Origin: Epilithonimonas zeae
Lineage (GTDB): Bacteria > Bacteroidota > Bacteroidia > Flavobacteriales > Weeksellaceae
Assembly (NCBI RefSeq): GCF_900141765.1
Contig: NZ_FSRK01000001.1
Coordinates: forward strand, 1,178,001 to 1,242,000
Direction: 5' to 3'
DNA: 64,000 nucleotides
This document shows positions 14,758-22,189 of this stretch, in pieces (position 1 is the first letter of the stretch; the number at the start of each line of letters is the position of its first letter). Position numbers and translations under genes: made by a program. The notes below the pieces were generated by a model that did not search any database, was not told the origin of the DNA, and saw nothing but the letters and a program-made list of their open reading frames with translations.

Positions 14758-15384
14758 ATGGAAAATAAATACAATAAAATACTAGATATAGAATTTAAAG
14801 AAGTAGATATAGGTCTAGAAAAAACTGAATTTATACAAGAATATTCAAAATTAAGCTTTAATGGATTTTTCTTTGTAAAATCTATCGAGAGTGAAAATAC
14901 GGAATTGAAAAGTTATTTGAATTCTATTCATAAACCTTTGGAAGATTTTGATATTAATATTTCTTTCCAGTCAGCAAGTATAGACGCAAAAGATTTCATT
15001 TTTAATTTAATCAAAAATAAATCATTAAAAAAACTCAGTTTAAGTTTTTATGATGAAGATGATTATCTAACAATTGATTCTAAATACGATTCATTTGAAA
15101 ATTTTAGAAAACTATATATCAGTGAGTTAAATAAAATAAAATTACAAAAGCGCTTATATCAAATTGCTAACGAAGGAAGTATATATGATAAATGGAATAT
15201 ATCTGATAGATTAACAAGTAAAATGATTGATGATTTTATCGGAAATTTATTTGATAATAATAATTACAGAATTTTTGAATTAAGTGATTGGAATGGTTTT
15301 GATATGGGTTGGTATGTAAGCTTTTTGTTTATTAACCTAGAGAAATCTCAGATTACTTTCTTTGCAAAAGATGATTATGATTAA
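14758..15384 (+). CDS. Hypothetical protein between Ro60 and the Y-RNA array
   Basis: This 208-residue protein is soluble, acidic and rich in Asn, Lys and Phe. I see no signal peptide, membrane helix or known catalytic motif. The middle section (LKKLSLSFYDEDDYLTID) and the Trp-rich C-terminal part (SDWNGFDMGWYVSFLF) look like an alpha/beta fold. Codon use is more AT-rich than in the Ro60 gene, which hints at a different origin. It starts just after a TTGCGCAA motif shared with the Ro60 promoter and ends 7 bp before the first Y-RNA-like element. Function is unknown. It could be an accessory RNP factor or an unrelated insertion such as an immunity-type protein. Confidence 0.7.
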   Translation: MENKYNKILDIEFKEVDIGLEKTEFIQEYSKLSFNGFFFVKSIESENTELKSYLNSIHKPLEDFDINISFQSASIDAKDFIFNLIKNKSLKKLSLSFYDEDDYLTIDSKYDSFENFRKLYISELNKIKLQKRLYQIANEGSIYDKWNISDRLTSKMIDDFIGNLFDNNNYRIFELSDWNGFDMGWYVSFLFINLEKSQITFFAKDDYD

Positions 15385-15391
15385 TAAAAAC

Positions 15392-15465
15392 AAACCGATG
15401 TCGTAAGAAAAGAAATCCTTCGACTTCCAATTGAAAAATGAGTCTTTTCGCAAATTGCTCGGTTT
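15392..15465 (+). ncRNA. Y-RNA-like element 1 (short type)
   Basis: Outer stem AAACCG (15392-15397)/CGGTTT (15460-15465), 5' internal loop ATGTCGTAA, inner stem GAAAAGA (15407-15413)/TCTTTTC (15443-15449), and 3' internal loop GCAAATTGCT. CTTCG follows the inner 5' strand. The apical loop has no tRNA-like part. Confidence 0.7.
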
Positions 15466-15471
15466 TAAAAT

Positions 15472-15550
15472 AACCAATGTCGTATATAAGAGTTCCATCG
15501 TCAACTTCGTAACTTGAATATCAAAAACTCTTATAGCTTATTACTTGGTT
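15472..15550 (+). ncRNA. Y-RNA-like element 2
   Basis: Outer stem AACCAA/TTGGTT, 5' loop TGTCGTA (15478-15484), perfect 10-bp inner stem TATAAGAGTT (15485-15494)/AACTCTTATA (15526-15535), and 3' loop GCTTATTAC. CTTCG is at 15505-15509. Confidence 0.7.
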
Positions 15551-15587
15551 TTATAAAAATAAAAACAATAACCATAAAAATTTAAAA

Positions 15588-15722
15588 AAGTAAGTGTCGT
15601 AAAACAGAATTTCTTCGTTTGGGTGCGGCAATACAGGTTCGAATCCTGTTTCCGATAATTCGGGATAGCGTAATTGGTAACGCTCTGTAAATAAGTATCT
15701 GTTTGATTTTTTTACCTTACTT
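15588..15722 (+). ncRNA. Y-RNA-like element 3 with a permuted tRNA-like module
   Basis: Outer stem AAGTAAG (15588-15594)/CTTACTT (15716-15722), 5' loop TGTCGTAA, and inner stem AACAGA (15603-15608)/TCTGTT (15698-15703). Inside lie a T arm (ACAGG TTCGAAT CCTGT, 15633-15649), a closed acceptor-like hairpin (TTCCGA/TCGGGA, 15650-15665) and a D arm (GCGT..TTGGTA..ACGC, 15668-15683). The order T-acceptor-D is a circular permutation of tRNA, as in bacterial YrlA Y RNAs. Confidence 0.8.
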
Positions 15723-15730
15723 CAAAAACC

Positions 15731-15802
15731 ATCGATGCCGTAAGAAAAGAGCTACTTCGACTTCAAATTGAAACCAAAAACTCTTTTTACAAATTGCTCG
15801 AT
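15731..15802 (+). ncRNA. Y-RNA-like element 4 (short type)
   Basis: Outer stem ATCG/CGAT, 5' loop ATGCCGTAA (15735-15743), inner stem GAAAAGAG (15744-15751)/CTCTTTTT (15781-15788), and 3' loop ACAAATTGCT. CTTCG is at 15755-15759. It is a near copy of element 1. Confidence 0.68.
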
Positions 15803-15840
15803 TTTAACAAAATAAAGACAATAACCAAAAAAACTTAAAA

Positions 15841-15929
15841 AAGTAAGTGTCGTAAAAGCAGAGTTACTTCGTTGGTTGATAAAGCAGGTTCGAATCCTGT
15901 AGGTCTCTGTTTGACTTTTTACCTTACTT
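15841..15929 (+). ncRNA. Y-RNA-like element 5 with a T arm only
   Basis: Outer stem AAGTAAG (15841-15847)/CTTACTT (15923-15929), 5' loop TGTCGTAA, and inner stem GCAGAG/CTCTGT. The apex has a T arm, GCAGG TTCGAAT CCTGT (15884-15900), but no acceptor or D arm. Spacer and 5' half duplicate those of element 3. Confidence 0.72.
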
Positions 15930-15932
15930 ATA

Positions 15933-16000
15933 ATCGATGCCGTAAGAAAGAGTTACTTCGTATCCAAATTGTTAAGCCTCTTTCAAATTTGTTGCTCGAT
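15933..16000 (+). ncRNA. Y-RNA-like element 6 (short type)
   Basis: Outer stem ATCG (15933-15936)/CGAT (15997-16000), 5' loop ATGCCGTAA, inner stem GAAAGAG (15946-15952)/CTCTTTC (15978-15984), and 3' loop ending TTGCT. CTTCG is at 15956-15960. It is a copy of elements 1 and 4. Confidence 0.68.
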
Positions 16001-16020
16001 TTTTAAAAAAAATAAAAAAT

Positions 16021-16150
16021 AATCAAGTGTCGTCTTAGAATCATACTTCGTATCCAAACATTGTGTCACAGGTTCGATTCCTGTCTTTTCTTCGGGAAAA
16101 GTAGCTCAGCTGGTAGAGCAAATGAAGATTCTTAACTTATTACCTTGATT
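16021..16150 (+). ncRNA. Y-RNA-like element 7 with a permuted tRNA-like module
   Basis: Outer stem AATCAAG (16021-16027)/CTTGATT (16144-16150), 5' loop TGTCGT, and inner stem AGAATC (16037-16042)/GATTCT (16127-16132). The module holds a T arm ACAGG TTCGATT CCTGT (16068-16084), an acceptor hairpin CTTTTC/GAAAAG closed by TTCGG (16085-16101), and a canonical D arm GCTC AGCTGGTA GAGC (16104-16119). It is the clearest tRNA mimic of the set. Confidence 0.82.
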
Positions 16151-16179
16151 TATTTATTTTAAAATACTGAAAAATATTT

Positions 16180-17013
16180 TTACTCAATTTTTACAAAGTC
16201 ACTGTTCAAAGCTTGGTTAAAACGGTATCTGTTTTCAGTCTTGCTTTTTATCAGTTTCAAACCTTTTCCGTTTTTAACAAATTTCAATCCCGTAAAATCC
16301 AGATAAGTCCCATAAACTCTTGTGAAAAAATGAAAAACCGAATATGGAATTTTATTAAGATCAAAGTAAAAACTTTCACCTCTTTCACCTGTTATAATTA
16401 ATTGGTTATTTGTTGGTTTTTCAATAATTAAATAATGAAAAAGAAAGAAATTGTCATTTTTTGTCTCAATTAATTTCGGTTCTTCCAGTTTCTTTCTTTC
16501 GAATATTTTTAAGGATTTAAATTGATTATTTATGATACTGAAAGCTTTATAACCTTCAATTTCCGCAATATTGTCAAAGTAAATTTTGATTTGATTATGA
16601 TTTAATTTTTCATCAATCGGGTAGATATAGGAGAATTTGATTTTAAGAATTTCTTCATCTGTCAAGTTAAGATCTCTGAAATATCGGTTATCAGGCATCT
16701 CAGAATAAAAAATTACCGCGTCTTTGTCGAGTTTGAACTCACCTTTGGATTCTCTATTGTAACCAACATCATCCCCTGGTTTCATCAAATATTTTTCGGA
16801 ATAAGTGTAAGTAGAGTCTGAATAATTGAGTTTGATTTCTGTGATTGTGTTTTTATCGGTGGTTTTATATTGCTCAGTTTTGGCAAAAATTGTTTTCAAA
16901 TTGTTTATAGAACTTTTTGATTCGGATTTTGAGAATAATACGGTAAAAGATAATGTCCCAATAAAGATGAGCACAAGAACTAAAATACTGAATAAAATCA
17001 ACTTTTTTTTCAT
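16180..17013 (-). CDS. Membrane-anchored hypothetical protein
   Basis: This 277-residue protein has a basic start and one strong membrane helix (about residues 4-27), followed by a charged, beta-rich exterior domain. No lipobox and no catalytic motif is apparent. It faces the Y-RNA array convergently. The two genes upstream on the same strand encode exported proteins, and the spacing to the next (15 bp) suggests cotranscription. I do not recognise the family. The exterior part has regular Tyr/Phe and Lys patterns typical of beta sheets. Confidence 0.65.
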   Translation of the reverse strand: MKKKLILFSILVLVLIFIGTLSFTVLFSKSESKSSINNLKTIFAKTEQYKTTDKNTITEIKLNYSDSTYTYSEKYLMKPGDDVGYNRESKGEFKLDKDAVIFYSEMPDNRYFRDLNLTDEEILKIKFSYIYPIDEKLNHNQIKIYFDNIAEIEGYKAFSIINNQFKSLKIFERKKLEEPKLIETKNDNFFLFHYLIIEKPTNNQLIITGERGESFYFDLNKIPYSVFHFFTRVYGTYLDFTGLKFVKNGKGLKLIKSKTENRYRFNQALNSDFVKIE

Positions 17014-17028
17014 CTCTCATAAGTTTGT

Positions 17029-17769
17029 TTATTTGTATTCTTTTCCGTTGAATTTCAAAAATTTGGTACTTTTTTTCGTCGTTACTTTTTCATCACAATC
17101 GTCTTTGGTTTCAAAACTTTTGGTATGTTGTATTTTGCTTTTTATGATGAGGTTGTTGAAACTGTTTGTTTTATTTTTATCGATATCAATTACTCCGTCA
17201 ATGTCAGTAAATTCTCCAGCACATCTCGTGTCCCATTCTCCGCTGGATCTTGAGATTTGATAATTGTTAAGCACTTTTTTCAAAACATTATTCTGAGCCA
17301 GAAACAGAGATAAATCTGTGTAGGAATAAGGATTTGGGTTACTGCTTCCTCTGTAACTCACACGGATCCCAAATGCCCGATTTTTGTCATTCAGCTGATA
17401 AAGACCTGTATCTATTTCGATGTCTGAGAGAACCATTGCGTCAGAAGCCCACGCACTTTCTTCAATATATTTGTTGATAATTTTTCCGGTAGCATTGTCT
17501 GCAACTACGATGTAAGCATCAAGTTCATAAAATTCGTGACCAGATTCATCGGTTTCGTTCACTCTGTATTTTGGAATAACCAAAACAGTTTGCGAGGTTT
17601 TGTTAGGAAGTACTTTCTCTTTGTACAATTCTTCACTAATGTTTTTTTTATGGATGTTCAATTGCTTCAAAACTTTCATTAATAAAGCATCATTTTGCTC
17701 AGTTTGAGCATAGAAATTTGCGAAGAAAAATATCAGTAATAAGAAGGGAAGTCGTTTTTTCATCATCAA
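17029..17769 (-). CDS. Exported hypothetical protein
   Basis: This 246-residue protein has a clean signal peptide (MMMKKRLPFLLLIFFFANFYAQ). The mature part is beta-rich, with two Cys (near WDTRCAGEF and TKDDCDEK) that could form a disulfide in the periplasm. There is no membrane helix after the signal. It lies between the anchored protein at 16180 and the large exported protein at 17791, with gaps of 15 and 21 bp, so the three form an operon. No function can be assigned. A cell-surface or periplasmic binding role is the most that context allows. Confidence 0.65.
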   Translation of the reverse strand: MMMKKRLPFLLLIFFFANFYAQTEQNDALLMKVLKQLNIHKKNISEELYKEKVLPNKTSQTVLVIPKYRVNETDESGHEFYELDAYIVVADNATGKIINKYIEESAWASDAMVLSDIEIDTGLYQLNDKNRAFGIRVSYRGSSNPNPYSYTDLSLFLAQNNVLKKVLNNYQISRSSGEWDTRCAGEFTDIDGVIDIDKNKTNSFNNLIIKSKIQHTKSFETKDDCDEKVTTKKSTKFLKFNGKEYK

Positions 17770-17790
17770 TTATTAATTTTAAAATTCAAA

Positions 17791-19554
17791 TCAAAACATA
17801 TGCCCATCAACTTCCAAAGAGTAGATTTCATAAGTTTCTATGTTGGGAAGAGTTGCCAGTTTTTTCAAACCTTCTTTTTTGCTGGATTTGGGTAAATCTT
17901 TGTTGTCTTCGGTATTGTCATAAACCAAGATATATTTTCCGGTACTCAGATTATAATCGATACTTGAATAATAAGAAGCGTCACCTGTTAGGCTCTCAGC
18001 ACCAATTAAATAGAAACCACCGTTCTGAAATCTGTATTTGTGTACAGAGCTACCCCGAATATAATCGTGATTGATAATCAACAAACCTTTCTTGATTTCC
18101 AAACCAGAGAAAAAAGTATTATTCATATTTTCGCCACCAACAGCGCCCTTGCTTTCTGCAGCCAATTGATAATTACCGTCATTTTGTTTTAATAAAATCC
18201 TGAGTGTTCTCACAGTATTATTCTCCTGCTTCAACAGTTTTTCAGGTTGATAAACCATTACCAAATCTTCCAAGCCGTCTTTGTTGAGGTCGCCTGTTGT
18301 AATGGTATCAGATTTTTGTCCTTTTGGTAAGAAATCTTTCCAGTTTTTGGATCTCAGTGTTTTGTAATTGGTTTTGTCTGCGGGTGTATTTTCCTTTTTA
18401 GATTTTGCAAGATTGTAATTCTCAAATTGTTTTTCAGCAATGGGTTTGTACGCTCTCAATTCTTTTACATATTGATTGTAAATTGCTTCTGATAGGGAAT
18501 TTGTCAATTCGGATTCTTCGGGTTTATAGTAAGTAAATTTGCGCTTGATTGTACTTCCTGAACCGTCAGAAAAGATAGATGTTTGGCTCGTCCAGTTTTT
18601 ATTATCGTCGTAGGTATATTTGTAATTGATGATGTAAGTTTTCTCATTTTCCGCATCGCTGGTTTCTTTTATACAATCACCATTTTCATTGTAGGTATAA
18701 AGTTTTCTCTGTAAAAATTTATTCGGTAATTGACTGAAATAACCATAATAATCGCTTTTCAATTTTCCATCTGCGTTATAAATATAGCGATGACCAAAAT
18801 CTGAAGTTTCTGAAGCTCCGTAGATATAGCGTTCTTCAATCATTCTGTCATTCTCAAAACGGTGCCAATAGCCTTTTCCAGCATCATAAACATCGTTCCC
18901 ATGGTATTGAAAAGTTACTCTGTTTTTTGGATTTCCTTTTTCTACAAATTCAAAAACGACATCGTGGTTGTATCTGTCGGAAGTGTATTCTTTGCTTTTT
19001 TTTATAATTCCTGATGACAGTTTTCTATCCCAATCAAAAGGAACAAATCCTGCAGGAATATCAAATTGATTCAAATTTATTTTCTCCTCTGTTTTCTCAA
19101 GATAGATTTCGCCATCAGTAAACCAACGGACTTTCTCTAAATTTGACATATAATCGTGGATGAAATAATAATCCCATTTTCCGGATTTCAGAGTACCACT
19201 CAGGAGCATTTGTCCGGCTTTGTTCTTATCCTCAATTTCGATACTTGTTTCTTTGGAATTATCCGTTCTATACCATTTTGTCAAGGTTGGTTTTATATCT
19301 GATTTATTGAGATAAAAATAGTCTGTGTTTGAATTGTAAGGCGAGATTTCTTTTAATTTCCGTTGATTTTTATCGTATTCAAAAATAGTAATCAGTTTTT
19401 GTTTTTTGTCGCTGTCATTTTGTTTTTCCAGTGTCAGCGTTTTTACAGAACCTTTGAAATTAAGTTCCTGATCAAAAGCCTGACCTTGTACAAAGCTTGA
19501 TAATACGGACACTGCAACAAATACTATTTTTAAAAATCGTTTGTGTTTTTTCAT
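17791..19554 (-). CDS. Large exported protein with YD-like N-terminal and FG-GAP-like C-terminal parts
   Basis: This 587-residue protein has a signal peptide (to about residue 26, ending VQGQA). The first 350 residues carry repeated YD/RHS-like beta strands (FEYDKNQRKLKEI, YIYNADGKLKSDYYG, YTYNENGDCIKET). The C-terminal part contains a calcium-type repeat (TGDLNKDGLEDLVMVY) as in FG-GAP/VCBS proteins. There is no RHS core signature or toxin tip, so it is not a polymorphic toxin by this reading. It heads a three-gene minus-strand operon of exported proteins. Function is unknown. Confidence 0.65.
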   Translation of the reverse strand: MKKHKRFLKIVFVAVSVLSSFVQGQAFDQELNFKGSVKTLTLEKQNDSDKKQKLITIFEYDKNQRKLKEISPYNSNTDYFYLNKSDIKPTLTKWYRTDNSKETSIEIEDKNKAGQMLLSGTLKSGKWDYYFIHDYMSNLEKVRWFTDGEIYLEKTEEKINLNQFDIPAGFVPFDWDRKLSSGIIKKSKEYTSDRYNHDVVFEFVEKGNPKNRVTFQYHGNDVYDAGKGYWHRFENDRMIEERYIYGASETSDFGHRYIYNADGKLKSDYYGYFSQLPNKFLQRKLYTYNENGDCIKETSDAENEKTYIINYKYTYDDNKNWTSQTSIFSDGSGSTIKRKFTYYKPEESELTNSLSEAIYNQYVKELRAYKPIAEKQFENYNLAKSKKENTPADKTNYKTLRSKNWKDFLPKGQKSDTITTGDLNKDGLEDLVMVYQPEKLLKQENNTVRTLRILLKQNDGNYQLAAESKGAVGGENMNNTFFSGLEIKKGLLIINHDYIRGSSVHKYRFQNGGFYLIGAESLTGDASYYSSIDYNLSTGKYILVYDNTEDNKDLPKSSKKEGLKKLATLPNIETYEIYSLEVDGHMF

Positions 19555-19848
19555 AAAATAATTTCAAGATTTGGGTTTCTGAAGTCTTTAATTTTCCAGC
19601 TATTTAAATTTAGTAATTCTATTTTAATACATTAAAATTTAGCTACAAATATTTTCACTGTCTAAATTTCTTATTCAAAATGAAAATAACAATAGATATT
19701 TAGAATGAAAAGTTTAAAATTATATGCTTGGATTTATTATCTGAGCTTTTTTTACTTCAATGAGCTTTTCTACAAAGCAGGATTGAGCTTTTTTACAAAG
19801 TAATTTGATTTTACTGATTATACCTTTGCCTTATTAAAATTTAACAAA
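19555..19848. promoter_or_regulatory. Promoter region of the aldehyde dehydrogenase with three direct repeats
   Basis: TGAGCTTTT occurs three times (from 19742, 19761 and 19784); the last two continue as TTTTCTACAAAG and TTTTTTACAAAG. A -7 box TACCTTTG is at 19821-19828, but no -33 box lies at the normal distance. An activator such as the AraC protein encoded downstream could bind the repeats. Confidence 0.5.
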
Positions 19849-21264
19849 ATGAAAAAAGTAAATAAAATTTACATCAATGGCGAATTCGTAACGCCACACG
19901 GAACCGAAACTTTCGATTTAATTAATCCCGCAATTAATGTAAAAATTGGAGAAGTAATTCTCGCAGATGAAATTGACACTCGGAAAGCTATTTCTGCAGC
20001 GAAGGAAGCTTTCAAAACATTTTCTCAGACAACAGTTTCAGAGCGCATTCATTATCTTGAAAAACTTAAAATTACAGTTGAAAAAAAAGAGCAAGACTTG
20101 ATTAATATAATGATTGAGGAATATGGTGGAACACGGCAGTTTGCAACGATGAGCAATCAAAATACAGGAAGCTGGTTTGAAAGTATGATAGAAGTTCTTC
20201 GGAATTTTGAATTTAAAAGAAATATTAATTCTTCAACAGTCCAATTACAACCAGTAGGCGTTGTTGGAATCATCACACCTTGGAATGCGAGTAACAGCTC
20301 AGTAACAAGTAAAGTGGTCACAGCAATCGCAGCAGGATGTACAGTTGTAATTAAACCGAGCGAAATGAGCAGTTTACAGACACAAATTCTTATGGAAGCT
20401 TTTCACGATGCAGGTTTACCAAAAGGTGTAATCAACTTCGTGACTGGTTTGGGAAATGTCGTTGGAACGGAATTGACTAATAATCCTGATGTTGCCAAAA
20501 TTTCGTTCACAGGTTCTACAGCAGTTGGGAAATTAATTGCAAAAAATGCGGTAGACACAATGAAAAGAGTAACTCTGGAACTTGGCGGGAAATCTCCTAA
20601 TATTATTCTGGATGATGCAGACTTAAACCAAGTTATTCCAATGGCAGTTTATGGCGCTTATATGAATAGCGGACAAGCTTGCATTGCGCCAACAAGACTT
20701 TTAGTTTCTCAAGATAAATTGGATGAGGCCAATGCAATTGCAAAATCGGTAGCCGAAAAAATTGTGATCGGATTACCAGAGAACGAAGAAACGAATGTTG
20801 GACCGATGGTAAGTATAAAACAATTCGAAAGAGTACAGAATTACATCAAAATTGGAATTGAAGAAGGTGCGACTTTGTTAGTCGGTGGGTTAGGGAAACC
20901 TGAAGGTTTGGAAGCTGGTAACTTTGTAAAACCGACCATTTTTACCAATGTGAAAAACGAGATGAGAATTGCGCAGGAAGAAATTTTTGGACCTGTTTTA
21001 TCCATTATTCCTTACAAAGATGAAGAAGATGCGGTTAGAATTGCCAATGATACACCTTATGGTTTGGCGGCTTACATCAGTTCTTCAGACAATGAAAGAG
21101 CAGAAAGAGTAGCTTCCAGAATAGATGCAGGAAGAGTTTGTATTAATGGTTTCCGTCACGACCCGATGGTTCCGTTTGGTGGTTTTAAGCAATCGGGAAT
21201 TGGTAGAGAATATGGCGAATTTGGACTTCAGCCTTACCTTGAAACCAAAGCTATTCTGAAATAA
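19849..21264 (+). CDS. NAD(P)-dependent aldehyde dehydrogenase
   Basis: This 471-residue protein matches the ALDH superfamily length. Visible motifs are the nucleotide-binding FTGSTAVGK (about 223), the general base Glu in LELGGKSPN (about 244), the catalytic Cys278 in SGQACIAP, and EEIFGPVLSI. It oxidises an aldehyde to an acid in the cytosol; the substrate cannot be read. An AraC-type regulator follows 12 bp later, and three direct repeats precede the gene. This suggests induction by a small aldehyde or related compound. Confidence 0.93.
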   Translation: MKKVNKIYINGEFVTPHGTETFDLINPAINVKIGEVILADEIDTRKAISAAKEAFKTFSQTTVSERIHYLEKLKITVEKKEQDLINIMIEEYGGTRQFATMSNQNTGSWFESMIEVLRNFEFKRNINSSTVQLQPVGVVGIITPWNASNSSVTSKVVTAIAAGCTVVIKPSEMSSLQTQILMEAFHDAGLPKGVINFVTGLGNVVGTELTNNPDVAKISFTGSTAVGKLIAKNAVDTMKRVTLELGGKSPNIILDDADLNQVIPMAVYGAYMNSGQACIAPTRLLVSQDKLDEANAIAKSVAEKIVIGLPENEETNVGPMVSIKQFERVQNYIKIGIEEGATLLVGGLGKPEGLEAGNFVKPTIFTNVKNEMRIAQEEIFGPVLSIIPYKDEEDAVRIANDTPYGLAAYISSSDNERAERVASRIDAGRVCINGFRHDPMVPFGGFKQSGIGREYGEFGLQPYLETKAILK

Positions 21265-21276
21265 TAATTTGTAAAT

Positions 21277-22128
21277 TTGATAAAGCGTTATTGCACAGAT
21301 GGCGCTTTGTCATTTATCATTAACATTATGAGCGAGAAATCAGAAATTGTTTATTCCTGTTATCACGAGGTCAGTCGCAAAGGAGAAAATTTTGTTCCTC
21401 AACACACGCTTTCGTATCAGTTGTCGGGAAGTTTTGCATTGATAGACGGTAAAGAAACATATCTTGCAAAAGAAGGAAATTTCAATCTTATTCGAAAAAA
21501 CCAATTGGTAAAATTTGTGAAATATCCGCCTGATAATGGTGTTTTTGAAAGTATGAATATCTATCTGAGTGAAGAAAATCTCCGAAATGCCGCAAAAGAA
21601 TATAACTTTACTTCGGAGCATTTTGTAGCAACCCAACCGCTTGTTCCTATAAAAGTAAATGAACTGATTAAAAATTTTTTCATCTCTTTGCAAACGATTA
21701 TTGATAGCAATAGCCTTGAAAATAAGTTACTTGTCAATCTGAAAATAAAAGAACTTATTTTAATTTTATTACAGTCTGAACCTGAGCTCAAAAATATTCT
21801 TTTCGATTTTTCCGAACCTCATAAGATAGATTTAGAGGCTTTTATGATTCAGAATTACCGTTATAATGTCAATCTTGATCGATTCGCTTACCTCACAGGT
21901 CGCAGTTTGGCGACTTTTAAACGTGATTTTGAGAAAATTTTTCACACTTCTCCACACAAATGGATTTTGCAAAAACGATTAGACGAAGCTCATTTTTTGA
22001 TCAAGGAAAAAGAAAAATCGCCATCTGATATTTATGTAGAACTTGGTTTCGAAGATTTGTCTCACTTTTCCTATACATTCAAAAAACATTTTGGTTACAG
22101 TCCTACGCGGATAAATGCTTTTATATAG
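21277..22128 (+). CDS. AraC-family transcriptional regulator
   Basis: The protein has up to 283 residues. The N-terminal half (to about 180) is a cupin-like effector domain of the AraC_N type (HTLSYQLSGSFALIDGKETYL). The C-terminal 90 residues carry the two helix-turn-helix units (FAYLTGRSLATFKRDFEKIF, and DIYVELGFEDLSHFSYTFKK) with the GYSPT ending. The longest frame begins with TTG at 21277; the ATG at 21328 (MSEKSEIV) is an equally good start. It follows the aldehyde dehydrogenase closely and likely controls it through the TGAGCTTTT repeats. Confidence 0.88.
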   Translation: MIKRYCTDGALSFIINIMSEKSEIVYSCYHEVSRKGENFVPQHTLSYQLSGSFALIDGKETYLAKEGNFNLIRKNQLVKFVKYPPDNGVFESMNIYLSEENLRNAAKEYNFTSEHFVATQPLVPIKVNELIKNFFISLQTIIDSNSLENKLLVNLKIKELILILLQSEPELKNILFDFSEPHKIDLEAFMIQNYRYNVNLDRFAYLTGRSLATFKRDFEKIFHTSPHKWILQKRLDEAHFLIKEKEKSPSDIYVELGFEDLSHFSYTFKKHFGYSPTRINAFI

Positions 22129-22189
22129 TTATCTGACCATTATAATTTCCGAAAAATTATAATTAAATTTGTTCTGAAACCGAAAATCA

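Noticed and set aside
15392-16150. CRISPR array
   Set aside because: Units recur and alternate with spacers, but stems differ in sequence while keeping pairing, unit lengths vary from 68 to 135 nt, and no cas genes are near.
15392-16150. Integron attC cassette array
   Set aside because: Imperfect hairpins could suggest attC sites, but there are no cassette ORFs or integrase and the tRNA-like modules are not explained.
6450-16150. Prophage
   Set aside because: RNA ligase plus tRNAs resembles phage content, but no integrase, terminase, capsid or tail gene is present and Ro60 is a cellular-type gene.
17791-19554. RHS polymorphic toxin
   Set aside because: YD-like strands are present, but no RHS core motif, no toxin domain and no immunity gene are visible.
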